DNA from: a virus
Virus record (IMG/VR): IMGVR_UViG_3300022204_000017
Span: 1 to 24,752 of that record
Direction: 5' to 3' (one strand)
Length of the DNA: 24,752 bases
The notes beneath the pieces were generated by a model. It was given only the letters and a program-made list of their open reading frames with translations, did not search any database and was not told where the DNA came from. Positions 5,441 to 11,316 of the stretch are shown here, piece by piece (position 1 is the stretch's first letter; each line of letters begins with the position of its first letter). The position numbers and the translations under genes were made by a program.

Positions 5441-6459
5441 AAACAAAAGACCAGATAATAGAAAAAGATTATGCCCTGTACAATAGCGATTGCATGGAAG
5501 TATTGCCAAGCTTGGCCGATGAGTCTATTGATTTGTCAATATATAGCCCACCTTTCGCGGGGCTTTATAATTACTCGAGCAGTGAAAGGGATTTCAGCAA
5601 CTGCGAAAATAAAGAACAGTTTTTAGATCAATATGATTTCCTTATAAGTGAAATGGCTCGAGTAACAAAGGCCGGACGGATAACGGCTGTTCATTGTACA
5701 GATGTTTTTGATAATTCATGTTATCTTTGGGATTTCCCCCATGAGATTATTCGTATACATGAAAAGTATGGTTTCCAGTATCGGAATAGAATAACAATAT
5801 GGAAAGAGCCGCTAAAGGTTAGAATGAGGACAATGGTCAAAAGTCTTATGCACAAGTTGATAGTTGAAGATTCAACTCAATGTTTTACGGCCATGCCTGA
5901 TTACGTGTTAATCTTTACAAAAAAAGGCGAAAACAAAGTGCCGGTAACTCATCCTCATGGCTTTAAATATTATGCCGGTGATATCCCTATTTTGCCGAAT
6001 ATATTAAATGCCTGGAATAATGCTAACAACTGCAAATTGAATGCAGAAGAGTTATGGGACCATCTGAAAAACTCGTATTCAGATCATACGGACCCAAAAT
6101 CAAATAAACTATCTCACTATATCTGGCAAAGGTACGCTTCAAGCGTTTGGGATGATATCAGGATAGATAATGTTTTACCTTTCAGGGATGGTAAGGAAGA
6201 GGACGACGAGAAGCACGTACACCCTTTGCAGCTTGATGTAATTGATAGGCTGGTAGACTTGTATAGTAATAGGGGAGAAGTCGTTTTGACGCCATTTATG
6301 GGAGTAGGTTCGGAAGTTTATAGCCCTGTCTCTATGGGTAGAAAAGGATTAGGGATTGAGCTTAAAGATTCCTATTTTAAACAGGCTAAAATCAATTTGA
6401 AACTGGCCGCTTCTCGATTTGATAATGACGATACTTTAAAGCAAAAGAGTCTATTATGA
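5437..6459 (+). CDS. site-specific DNA methyltransferase (beta-class, N6-adenine or N4-cytosine)
   Basis: The product has 340 residues. It starts within the stop of the helicase gene (ATGA overlap). The catalytic motif IV is IDLSIYSPPF (31-40), followed by an aromatic-rich target region. The AdoMet-binding motif I is at the C-terminal end (VVLTPFMGVGSEVYS, about 282-296), followed by GRKGLGIEL (motif II-like acidic residue). Motif IV before motif I is the beta-class order. SPPF is compatible with either N4-cytosine or N6-adenine methylation. Length is normal for the N4/N6_Mtase family and nothing essential looks missing. Likely role: marking phage DNA against host restriction or, with the helicase, a modification system. 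Confidence 0.92.
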   Translation: MKTKDQIIEKDYALYNSDCMEVLPSLADESIDLSIYSPPFAGLYNYSSSERDFSNCENKEQFLDQYDFLISEMARVTKAGRITAVHCTDVFDNSCYLWDFPHEIIRIHEKYGFQYRNRITIWKEPLKVRMRTMVKSLMHKLIVEDSTQCFTAMPDYVLIFTKKGENKVPVTHPHGFKYYAGDIPILPNILNAWNNANNCKLNAEELWDHLKNSYSDHTDPKSNKLSHYIWQRYASSVWDDIRIDNVLPFRDGKEEDDEKHVHPLQLDVIDRLVDLYSNRGEVVLTPFMGVGSEVYSPVSMGRKGLGIELKDSYFKQAKINLKLAASRFDNDDTLKQKSLL

Positions 6460-6610
6460 TTGAAAGCGAGGATGCCTTGTAAGACGTTCGGGGGGTGTTG
6501 GCCTTGCGTTACCTAAGATTCCAATAAAAGAGGGCCAGCCGGAAGAGTATCAGATTGCATTGAAAATAATTAAAGAAGTGGAAAGAATAAAGTTGACAAT
6601 TAAGGCATGA
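6456..6610 (+). pseudogene. broken small ORF after the methyltransferase gene
   Basis: An ATG overlapping the methyltransferase stop (ATGA, 6456) encodes only MIESEDAL before TAA at 6480-6482. In another frame, bases 6464-6610 are open and encode a protein-like sequence, SGGVGLALPKIPIKEGQPEE followed by an amphipathic helix ending KEVERIKLTIKA. That frame has no start codon near its beginning. A run of six G (6490-6495) lies at the junction. The simplest reading is a small coupled gene disrupted by an indel, or the tail of a gene truncated when the methyltransferase was acquired. Promoter P2 overlaps its end. Confidence 0.5.
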
Positions 6611-6621
6611 TAGAGTACAAT
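6593..6621 (+). promoter_or_regulatory. sigma70-like promoter P2
   Basis: TTGACA (6593-6598), a 17-base spacer and TACAAT (6616-6621), the strongest -35/-10 combination in the window. It sits at the end of the broken ORF and drives the structured RNA at 6628-6744 and the replication operon beyond. Confidence 0.75.
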
Positions 6622-6627
6622 TATTGA

Positions 6628-6744
6628 ATTATAGAAGTTCACAGGCGGAATGGGTCTGAAATAGAACATAGAAGTTTACCCCGACAAGGGTTAAACCTAA
6701 AACCTCCCCTCAAAGGCCATTCCCCTTTGTTGTGGAGGTTTTTT
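6628..6744 (+). ncRNA. structured leader or small RNA 2, upstream of the replication operon
   Basis: About 117 bases from the expected start of P2 to the terminator T-run, with no credible ORF. Readable hairpins are CAGGC with GTCTG (6642-6658, one G-T), GTTTA-CCC with GGG-TAAAC (6674-6696), and the terminator at 6699-6744. Blocks CAGGCGGAA and AAGTTTACC correspond to CAGGTCGGAA and AAGTTTATCC in RNA 1. Both RNAs are placed between a promoter and the first gene of an operon. The role is unknown. Most of the otherwise empty stretch 6460-6759 is accounted for by the broken ORF, promoter and this RNA. Confidence 0.6.
6699..6744 (+). terminator. intrinsic terminator upstream of the replication operon
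   Basis: AAAACCTCC (6699-6707) pairs with GGAGGTTTT (6734-6742). CAAAGG (6711-6716) pairs with CCTTTG (6724-6729) inside it, and a T-run spans 6739-6744. It lies between promoter P2 and the next start codon at 6760. Confidence 0.78.
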
Positions 6745-6759
6745 ATTTAAGAGGTTATT

Positions 6760-6930
6760 ATGGAAAAATTAAAAGAAATTAAATGCGAAATATTGTTAGA
6801 TATTGGAGTTAATGATGCAGATATTAAAAATATAAAAAAGGCAATATCTATGATAAAAGGTGTTTATGTTATTTGCCATATTCATAAAAAAGAAAAAGAG
6901 ATTTTATGTACATGTAACAGGATTAGGTAA
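6760..6930 (+). CDS. small hypothetical protein
   Basis: A 56-residue product with ATG at 6760 after AAGAGG (6749-6754). The TAA stop shares its last base with the next ATG (TAATG), which supports real translation. It is Lys/Ile-rich: MEKLKEIKCEILLDIGVND, then a helix (ADIKNIKKAISMIKG), a strand (VYVICHIHKKEKEIL), and a short CTCNRIR end. Three Cys and two His (VICHIHKKE, CTC) could bind a metal, but the spacing is not a recognised motif. As the first gene after the leader RNA and terminator it heads the replication operon. Confidence 0.7.
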   Translation: MEKLKEIKCEILLDIGVNDADIKNIKKAISMIKGVYVICHIHKKEKEILCTCNRIR

Positions 6931-7769
6931 TGATTGGTTGGATTAAACTCCATAGAAAGCTTCTTATATCAGATATGTATCAAGACCTTAATGCTGTCCA
7001 GCGTGATGTATTATTGCAATGCCTACTTGCCGCTAATCATAAGCCTAAAAAATGGGAGTGGCAGGGTAAGATATTTGAATGTAAAGCAGGGCAATTTATC
7101 ACGTCATTAGACTCATTAATTAAGCTTTGTTCAAAAGGCACTTCAATTAGGAATGTAAGAACCGCTCTAGTCAAATTAGAAAAGTGGCAATTTTTGACAA
7201 ACGAATCGACAAAGACCGGAAGGCTAATAACTGTAATAAATTGGGACACTTACCAGAATTGTGATGAAGCGACTGACAAAGCTACTGACAAAGAAGCGAC
7301 AAAGAGCCGACAAAGCACTGACAAAGAGCCGACAACTAACAAGAATGTAAAGAAAGATAAGAATGAAAAGAAAGAAGATAAAACCTTTATGTCCGACTCT
7401 GAAGAGATCAGACTTGTTGATTATTTCATATCTCAAATTAAGATTAATAAACCTGACTTCAAAGAACCTAATAAACAAACTTGGGCTAAAATATTCGATT
7501 TGATGCTTAGACTCGATAAGAGACAACCGAGAGATATTGCCGAATTAATCAAGTGGTGCCAAAACGATTCTTTTGAGATGTCAAATGTTTTAAGTCCTGA
7601 TAAACTCAGGAAGAGATTTGACCAACTTATGATGAAAACCAAAAGAAAGCCATCTACAATAGGGATGAGTAGAACAGAAAAGAATACAGCCGCTAAAGAA
7701 GAGTTTTTAAGAAAGAATGGTATTTATGAAAAAGATATAACGCCAGAAATTAAAACACTGGAGGCATAA
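6930..7769 (+). CDS. replication initiator / replisome organiser-like protein
   Basis: The product has 279 residues. The N terminus, GWIKLHRKLLISDMYQD followed by a winged-helix-like domain to about residue 109 (KWQFLTNESTKTGRLITVINWDTY), is the pattern of phage replisome organisers of the lambda O / DnaD-like type. These bind the origin and recruit the helicase loader. A flexible, Lys/Thr/Asp-rich linker (about 112-152) follows, then a helical C-terminal domain (about 155-279) for partner binding. The linker DNA carries tandem GACAAAG iterons, as the lambda O gene carries its own origin. The gene is coupled to both neighbours by 1-base overlaps. The exact family is not certain. Confidence 0.75.
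   Translation: MIGWIKLHRKLLISDMYQDLNAVQRDVLLQCLLAANHKPKKWEWQGKIFECKAGQFITSLDSLIKLCSKGTSIRNVRTALVKLEKWQFLTNESTKTGRLITVINWDTYQNCDEATDKATDKEATKSRQSTDKEPTTNKNVKKDKNEKKEDKTFMSDSEEIRLVDYFISQIKINKPDFKEPNKQTWAKIFDLMLRLDKRQPRDIAELIKWCQNDSFEMSNVLSPDKLRKRFDQLMMKTKRKPSTIGMSRTEKNTAAKEEFLRKNGIYEKDITPEIKTLEA
7196..7383 (+). other. candidate intragenic replication origin: iterons plus purine-rich AT-rich tract
   Basis: GACAAAG or a close variant occurs at 7196 (GACAAAC), 7208, 7275, 7287, 7298, 7309, 7320 and 7331 (GACAACT). Intervals are 12, 67, 12, 11, 11, 11 and 11 bases. The repeats fall in all three codon frames of the organiser gene, so the DNA is conserved while the peptide is not. They are followed at 7341-7383 by a tract with no C, 38 of 43 purines and about 79% A+T, which would unwind easily. 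Iterons inside the initiator gene followed by a purine-rich tract is the lambda ori layout. Confidence 0.65.
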
Positions 7770-8485
7770 TGAAAGAATCAGATTTAAGAGAATTTACTGG
7801 AATAATGGATGACCTTGCCGAAATGTTAGGTGGTGATATGAGTCCAAGGAAGTATGAATTATATTTTGCTGCTTTATTTGATTTAGATATTGCAGATTTA
7901 AGGAAAGCTGGGAATTATATTGCAAACACGGCAACCTTCTTCCCAAAGCCTATAGACTTTAGAAACGCAATAAACGGGAACCAAGACGAGGCCGCAATAA
8001 TAGCTTGGGAGAAAGTACAGAAAGGAAAATCAAAGGCCGGTCAATATCAGTCTGTTAAATTTGATGATCCTGTTATCCATACCGTGATAAAGTTAATGGG
8101 TGGATGGGGGGCGGTATGTAGATTAGAGGGGCATGACGACGAGAAGTGGCAGAGAATCGAATTTGAGAAGACATACAAGGCAATACAAGGGTCTAATAAA
8201 GATCATCCCGAATATCTGCCAGGGATAGCCGATGTAGAGAATGAGGCAAGAGGTCTAGAATATAAAAAACCAATTATTATAATTACGTCACAACCAGAGA
8301 AGAAGGCATTGCCTCCAATAGAGAGAAAAGAATTGCCAAAGGTAGGCAATGTTTTAAGTAGGAAAGAAATAGAAGAGAGGATGAAAGAATTAGATTTTGA
8401 AACAAGGAAAGTAATTGAGACGGCTTTGGGAGAGTCACAGGAAGAGGAAAGCTTAAAGAAAATAGGAATGTGTAAGGAGAAATGA
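7769..8485 (+). CDS. probable replication partner / helicase-loader-like phage protein (DUF6475-like)
   Basis: The product has 238 residues. ATG 7769 shares a base with the stop of the organiser gene, and GGAGG lies upstream at 7760-7764. The N-terminal 70 residues are helical (FTGIMDDLAEMLGGDMSPRK, YELYFAALFDLDIADLRKAG, then FFPKPIDFRNAI). I recall this layout from a phage family of unknown structure (DUF6475) found directly after winged-helix initiators. The middle part contains KLMGGWGAVCRLEGHDDEKW and a helix to about 155. The C terminus is charged and probably flexible. Position suggests it loads or regulates the replicative helicase. No Walker A motif is visible, so it is not a DnaC-type ATPase. 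Confidence 0.65.
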   Translation: MKESDLREFTGIMDDLAEMLGGDMSPRKYELYFAALFDLDIADLRKAGNYIANTATFFPKPIDFRNAINGNQDEAAIIAWEKVQKGKSKAGQYQSVKFDDPVIHTVIKLMGGWGAVCRLEGHDDEKWQRIEFEKTYKAIQGSNKDHPEYLPGIADVENEARGLEYKKPIIIITSQPEKKALPPIERKELPKVGNVLSRKEIEERMKELDFETRKVIETALGESQEEESLKKIGMCKEK

Positions 8486-8946
8486 AAGACATGTTTCCAA
8501 AGTCTAAACGATATAAGAACGAAGCTTACAAAGAATATATAAAGCAACAACCATGTTGCATAACAGGTATGATTATGGTGAATGAGGCCACCGGAAAAGC
8601 TGAATCAGATCCTCACCATACTGTATCGAAGGGGGCAGGCGGCAGTGATTTATCTTGCGTACCGCTTCTCCATAGATTACATGTAGAATGTCATAATATC
8701 GGGCAAGAGACTTTCCAGGAAAAGTATGATATAAATTTTAAAAAGATTCGGCTTAAATTACTTGAACAATGGATAGAGGAGGTAGAAGATAACAGTGTTG
8801 AGATAATAGAGATTGAAGATGTATTATGGGATACCACAGAGAGTCATACTTACCCATATCAAGAAAAACCAACATTTGACTGGGATGAATTATTAAATGA
8901 GAAACCCGTTAAATTGACTATTGAAAGACCAAAGGGAGGGAAATGA
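8482..8946 (+). CDS. HNH-type nuclease, Ref/DUF968-like
   Basis: The product has 154 residues and overlaps the previous gene by four bases (ATGA). The N-terminal half has a Cys pair (QQPCCITG, 24-28), then DPHHTVSKGAGGSDLSCVPL (43-62) and HRLHVECHNIG (64-74). Next come ETFQEKYDI and a helix. This is the HNH/His-Me order seen in the phage Ref/DUF968 group: Cys near the N terminus, an HH pair, a GxGG-SD loop, PL followed by spaced His residues, and a FxxKY/YGI segment. Such proteins nick or cut branched DNA and are often Holliday-junction resolvases or recombination helpers. The C-terminal 60 residues are acidic and not recognised. Confidence 0.8.
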   Translation: MKDMFPKSKRYKNEAYKEYIKQQPCCITGMIMVNEATGKAESDPHHTVSKGAGGSDLSCVPLLHRLHVECHNIGQETFQEKYDINFKKIRLKLLEQWIEEVEDNSVEIIEIEDVLWDTTESHTYPYQEKPTFDWDELLNEKPVKLTIERPKGGK

Positions 8947-9128
8947 AAAAGAAATGCACCGGTAAATGTAGAGAGATAAAACCATTGGAGGATTTTTCAA
9001 TAGATAGAAGCAGTAAGACTGGGAGACGTTCACAATGTAAAAAATGTATAAAAGAATCAAGACCAAGTAGAGCTAGGAAGATAGAGAAGCCTAAGAAAAA
9101 GAATTGTATGCAGGAGTGGTGGAAATGA
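8943..9128 (+). CDS. small zinc-finger protein, HNH-associated type
   Basis: The product has 61 residues, coupled to the nuclease gene by an ATGA overlap after a GGGAGG site. Cys5-x3-Cys9 and Cys32-x2-Cys35 form a treble-clef-like zinc site around KPLEDFSIDRSSKTGRRSQC. This KxLxxF...GxxxxC motif is common at the N terminus of phage HNH endonucleases. Here the HNH catalytic part is absent. The C terminus is strongly basic (KESRPSRARKIEKPKKKN), suggesting DNA or RNA binding. It may be a stand-alone DNA-binding protein or the remnant of a longer HNH enzyme. Confidence 0.75.
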   Translation: MKKKCTGKCREIKPLEDFSIDRSSKTGRRSQCKKCIKESRPSRARKIEKPKKKNCMQEWWK

Positions 9129-9454
9129 TAACAGACGAGAGCGCAGAAAAGGCCGCAGAGTTTATAAGAGATAATGCAAGGAACTTTGGGAAGGCAAGAT
9201 CAGAACGTATTCAACTAGAAGAGTTTAGGAAGTCAAAGAAAGCTCTCCTAATGAATCAGGCAACAGGAACAGATAAAACAAGAGAGTCAGAAGCTTATGC
9301 GCATCCTCATTATATCGAATTACTGGATACAATAAAGCTTGCTAGGGAAGAGGAAGAAAGGCTAAGATGGCTAATGGTGGCAGCAGAACAAACAATAGAG
9401 ATATGGCGAACTCAACAGGCTAATAATAGGCGCATAGAGTACTCACATAGATGA
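9125..9454 (+). CDS. helical hypothetical protein, common phage early gene
   Basis: The product has 109 residues. ATG 9125 follows GGTGGA and overlaps the preceding stop by four bases. An upstream ATG at 9104 would lie deep inside the previous gene. Nearly all helix: AAEFIRDNARNFGKARSERI, then LEEFRKSKKALLMNQATGTD, then ESEAYAHPHYIELLDTIKLA, and a final helix containing EEEERLRWLMVAAE that ends IEIWRTQQANNRRIE. I recall this arrangement from many phage replication regions, without a known function. The long charged helices could form a coiled coil. Confidence 0.75.
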   Translation: MITDESAEKAAEFIRDNARNFGKARSERIQLEEFRKSKKALLMNQATGTDKTRESEAYAHPHYIELLDTIKLAREEEERLRWLMVAAEQTIEIWRTQQANNRRIEYSHR

Positions 9455-9491
9455 GGCTATGGGTATAAGGAAAAGCATATAAGGGGGAAAT

Positions 9492-9683
9492 ATGGAATTG
9501 AATATTAAAATAGCAGAAAACGGTTTTGTAATAGAGGAATCAATGCACAGGGAGATGAAAGGTAGAATATGGGCCTTTGAAACTCCAGAATCATTATCTA
9601 AATACATGCTAGAGTGGGGGCATAAAAACAAAGTCATAGATTCACCAAAGGTTGCCAAGGTATATAATAAGCTTGACAAATAA
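9492..9683 (+). CDS. small hypothetical protein
   Basis: The product has 63 residues, with AGGGGGAA just before ATG 9492. The fold looks like beta strands (ELNIKIAENGFVIEES) and a helix with Trp (GRIWAFETPESLSKYMLEWG). A Lys-rich end follows. The strand-then-WxFET-helix pattern is one I associate with short uncharacterised phage proteins. The last codons (CTT GAC AAA TAA) overlap the TTGACA of promoter P3, so it closes the early operon. Confidence 0.7.
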   Translation: MELNIKIAENGFVIEESMHREMKGRIWAFETPESLSKYMLEWGHKNKVIDSPKVAKVYNKLDK

Positions 9684-9701
9684 AGTCAAATAGGTTAGGC
9701 T
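9673..9701 (+). promoter_or_regulatory. sigma70-like promoter P3
   Basis: TTGACA (9673-9678), 17-base spacer, TAGGCT (9696-9701). The -35 box lies in the last codons of the preceding gene. Unlike P1 and P2 there is no structured leader; a ribosome-binding site (AGGAG, 9721-9725) follows within about 20 bases. It probably starts the packaging operon. The -10 box is weak. Confidence 0.5.
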
Positions 9702-9731
9702 ATCGGATATATAAAAATATCAGGAGTAACT

Positions 9732-10043
9732 ATGACATTTAATAAGGGAGAGTATGGATCTGTATTGAGGGTAAACCTTGACACGGATATTAGTGCTGGC
9801 ACTTCTTTAACAGTATACCTAGAGCCTCAAAGGGGAGATGAGAAAACCTTTACTACTAACGTGGTAGTAGGTAGTTCAAATGTAACCGTAGACGATGAAG
9901 GATTCCTTGCCAGCCAATACCTTGAATATACCCTCCAGGATGGAGACTTAGATCAAGCCGGACAATGGAGAGCAAGAGGCAGTGTAATAGTCGCAGGCAT
10001 ATTGATGAAATCTGATTATGTAAAATTTACGGTGCTGCCATGA
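9732..10043 (+). CDS. beta-sandwich virion-type protein
   Basis: The product has 103 residues, with AGGAG just upstream. The pattern is all beta: VLRVNLDTDISAGTSLTVYL, then KTFTTNVVVGSSNVTVDDEG, then LEYTLQDGDLDQAGQWRARG, and finally VIVAGILMKSDYVKFTVLP. The DTDISAGTSLTVYL and GDLDQAGQW segments match the small beta-sandwich domains (BppU-N-like) in phage baseplate or fibre proteins. Placement before the terminase genes is unusual for a tail part, so it could be a head-associated or accessory protein. It overlaps the next gene by four bases. Confidence 0.6.
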   Translation: MTFNKGEYGSVLRVNLDTDISAGTSLTVYLEPQRGDEKTFTTNVVVGSSNVTVDDEGFLASQYLEYTLQDGDLDQAGQWRARGSVIVAGILMKSDYVKFTVLP

Positions 10044-10195
10044 CAAAAGACGCTAAATTGAAGCTGAAAAAAGCATGTGTGGATTATTTAATGGTGTCTA
10101 TGCCTGATGTGTCTAAAAAACCTATTCCAGACTATGTAGGGGTAGTAATAATAACAATAATATTTTTAATAGCAATATTAATAAGGGGGATATAA
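10040..10195 (+). CDS. small single-TM membrane protein
   Basis: A 51-residue product that overlaps the previous stop (ATGA). It has a basic N-terminal region (TKDAKLKLKKACVDYLMVSM), a Pro-containing linker (KKPIPDY) and one clear transmembrane helix at the C terminus (VGVVIITIIFLIAILIRGI, about 33-51). No signal-peptide cleavage site is apparent. It may sit in the inner membrane with its N terminus in the cytoplasm. A holin-like or superinfection role is possible but nothing specific shows it. Confidence 0.65.
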   Translation: MTKDAKLKLKKACVDYLMVSMPDVSKKPIPDYVGVVIITIIFLIAILIRGI

Positions 10196-10196
10196 A

Positions 10197-10361
10197 ATGA
10201 CTGATAAAAAGAAAAACGGAATAGACCCCACCTCACATGAAGCTATACATGGCAAGACAGTTGCAGTAGGTAAAGAGACAGGTGAGAGGGTAGCTAAGAA
10301 AGCCACAAGTGCTATTAAACTCAGACAGGATTTAAGAAAGAAATTCCTAATGGAAACATAA
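10197..10361 (+). CDS. small basic hypothetical protein
   Basis: A 54-residue product. ATG 10197 follows AAGGGGGA by a good spacing and lies one base after the previous stop. It is hydrophilic and basic (TDKKKNGIDPTSHEAIHGKT, then VAVGKETGERVAKKATSAIK) with a Lys/Arg-rich C-terminal helix (LRQDLRKKFLMET). No family recognised. It lies just upstream of the small terminase gene. Confidence 0.6.
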   Translation: MTDKKKNGIDPTSHEAIHGKTVAVGKETGERVAKKATSAIKLRQDLRKKFLMET

Positions 10362-10381
10362 AGAAACATAAAGGACTCTAA

Positions 10382-10762
10382 ATGCCAGCAGGTAGACCAC
10401 CAATGTATGATACACCTGAACAGATGCAGGAAGTTATTGACGCTTACTTTGAAAGATGTAAGACAGAGAAGCTATTTCCTACTATGTCAGGTCTTGCCTA
10501 TGAACTACGATTCACCACACAAGCACTAAGGGATTATGAAAAGAAAGATGAATTTCTTTGTACTGTAAAAAGAGCCAAGCAATTTGTTGAGATGGCATGG
10601 GAGCAAGCCCTATTATCAGGCAAAGGTAGCGGCCCTATCTTCTGGCTAAAGAATAACGCAGGATGGAAGGATAAGACAGAGCAGGAGAGAAGTGGCCCTG
10701 AAGGTGGACCACAAGAGCATAAATGGACTATAGAGTTTGTAGAGGCTAATCATGATAAGTAA
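10382..10762 (+). CDS. terS: small terminase subunit (P22 gp3-like DNA-packaging protein)
   Basis: The product has 126 residues (P22 gp3 has 162). AAAGGA precedes ATG 10382. It opens AGRPPMYDTPEQMQEVIDAY, with a first helix, then FPTMSGLAYELRFTTQALRD, a helix-turn-helix-like segment. The middle, VKRAKQFVEMAWEQALLSGK and FWLKNNAGWKDKTEQE, is characteristic of the GP3-package family. It recognises the packaging site and forms a ring that delivers DNA to the large terminase. Its position at the start of the packaging genes matches P22. Confidence 0.88.
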   Translation: MPAGRPPMYDTPEQMQEVIDAYFERCKTEKLFPTMSGLAYELRFTTQALRDYEKKDEFLCTVKRAKQFVEMAWEQALLSGKGSGPIFWLKNNAGWKDKTEQERSGPEGGPQEHKWTIEFVEANHDK

Positions 10763-10883
10763 TATACAACTCATAGAGAACGAAGGTAAACGCCAAGGGT
10801 TACATGGCAGGAAGCTCAAAGGGTTTGTTAAGTCGAAGCTTAGAAAGATAATCAAGAAGCTACGGAAGGAAGGGAAGATATGA
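10752..10883 (+). CDS. very small basic protein
   Basis: A 43-residue product whose start overlaps the end of the terminase gene by 11 bases. It has 15 Lys/Arg residues, mostly in the C-terminal helix (KLKGFVKSKLRKIIKKLRKE). Tight packing between its neighbours (11-base overlap before, 4-base overlap after) is the main evidence that it is translated. No family recognised; it might bind DNA. Confidence 0.5.
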   Translation: MISNIQLIENEGKRQGLHGRKLKGFVKSKLRKIIKKLRKEGKI

Positions 10884-11038
10884 AAGAAACGATGTCGCAT
10901 ATATCGATAATGGCTATTATAATTATATTATTTAGTGTTGTTAATACGTTTTTCTTAGCCGCACAAATAAAAGATATTAAAAAAGAGATAGTTGAGATAA
11001 AGAAAGATTATAGCTATGATCCAAGGGATGCTAAGTAA
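10880..11038 (+). CDS. small membrane protein with short coiled-coil tail
   Basis: A 52-residue product, ATGA-coupled to the gene before and TAATG-coupled to the gene after. One transmembrane helix occupies residues about 9-28 (SIMAIIIILFSVVNTFFLAA). A charged amphipathic helix follows (QIKDIKKEIVEIKKD), and a polar end. The layout fits a small inner-membrane protein. A lysis role (holin or spanin-like) is possible but no lysis gene is nearby. Confidence 0.65.
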   Translation: MKETMSHISIMAIIIILFSVVNTFFLAAQIKDIKKEIVEIKKDYSYDPRDAK

Positions 11039-11316
11039 TGTTTTTGATGCCTGATGGAAATAGAATAGATGAATTGGCAATCATTGGCTATCGTATGGTA
11101 TCTGCATGGGTCGCAGATGGTAAAGTGCAAATAGACGCTTCTTTATATGTATATTTCCATAATCATCATATAATAATGACATTCACTAATGACCAAGAAG
11201 CTGAAGAGATGATGAAGGAGTTAGATATTATAAGTGATAAGAGTTTATATGTATTAGATAAGGTTCAAAGAACACAACAGGTTAAACATATTCTTAATGA
11301 ACGGTTCTACAATTAA
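11038..11316 (+). CDS. hypothetical protein between the terminase genes
   Basis: The product has 92 residues and is coupled on both sides by one-base TAATG overlaps. It looks alpha/beta: strands GNRIDELAIIGYRMVSAWVA and VQIDASLYVYFHNHHIIMTF, then a helix NDQEAEEMMKELDIISD, and a C-terminal helix DKVQRTQQVKHILNERFYN. The HNHH stretch is not in an HNH context. I recognise no family. Tight placement between the small and large terminase genes suggests a packaging or head-related accessory. Confidence 0.7.
   Translation: MFLMPDGNRIDELAIIGYRMVSAWVADGKVQIDASLYVYFHNHHIIMTFTNDQEAEEMMKELDIISDKSLYVLDKVQRTQQVKHILNERFYN

Noticed and set aside
7270-7340. Protein repeat region (TDK-type) as a functional peptide repeat in the organiser protein
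   Set aside because: The repeat unit is 11-12 bases and moves through all three codon frames, so the peptide is not conserved. It is better explained as a DNA-level repeat.
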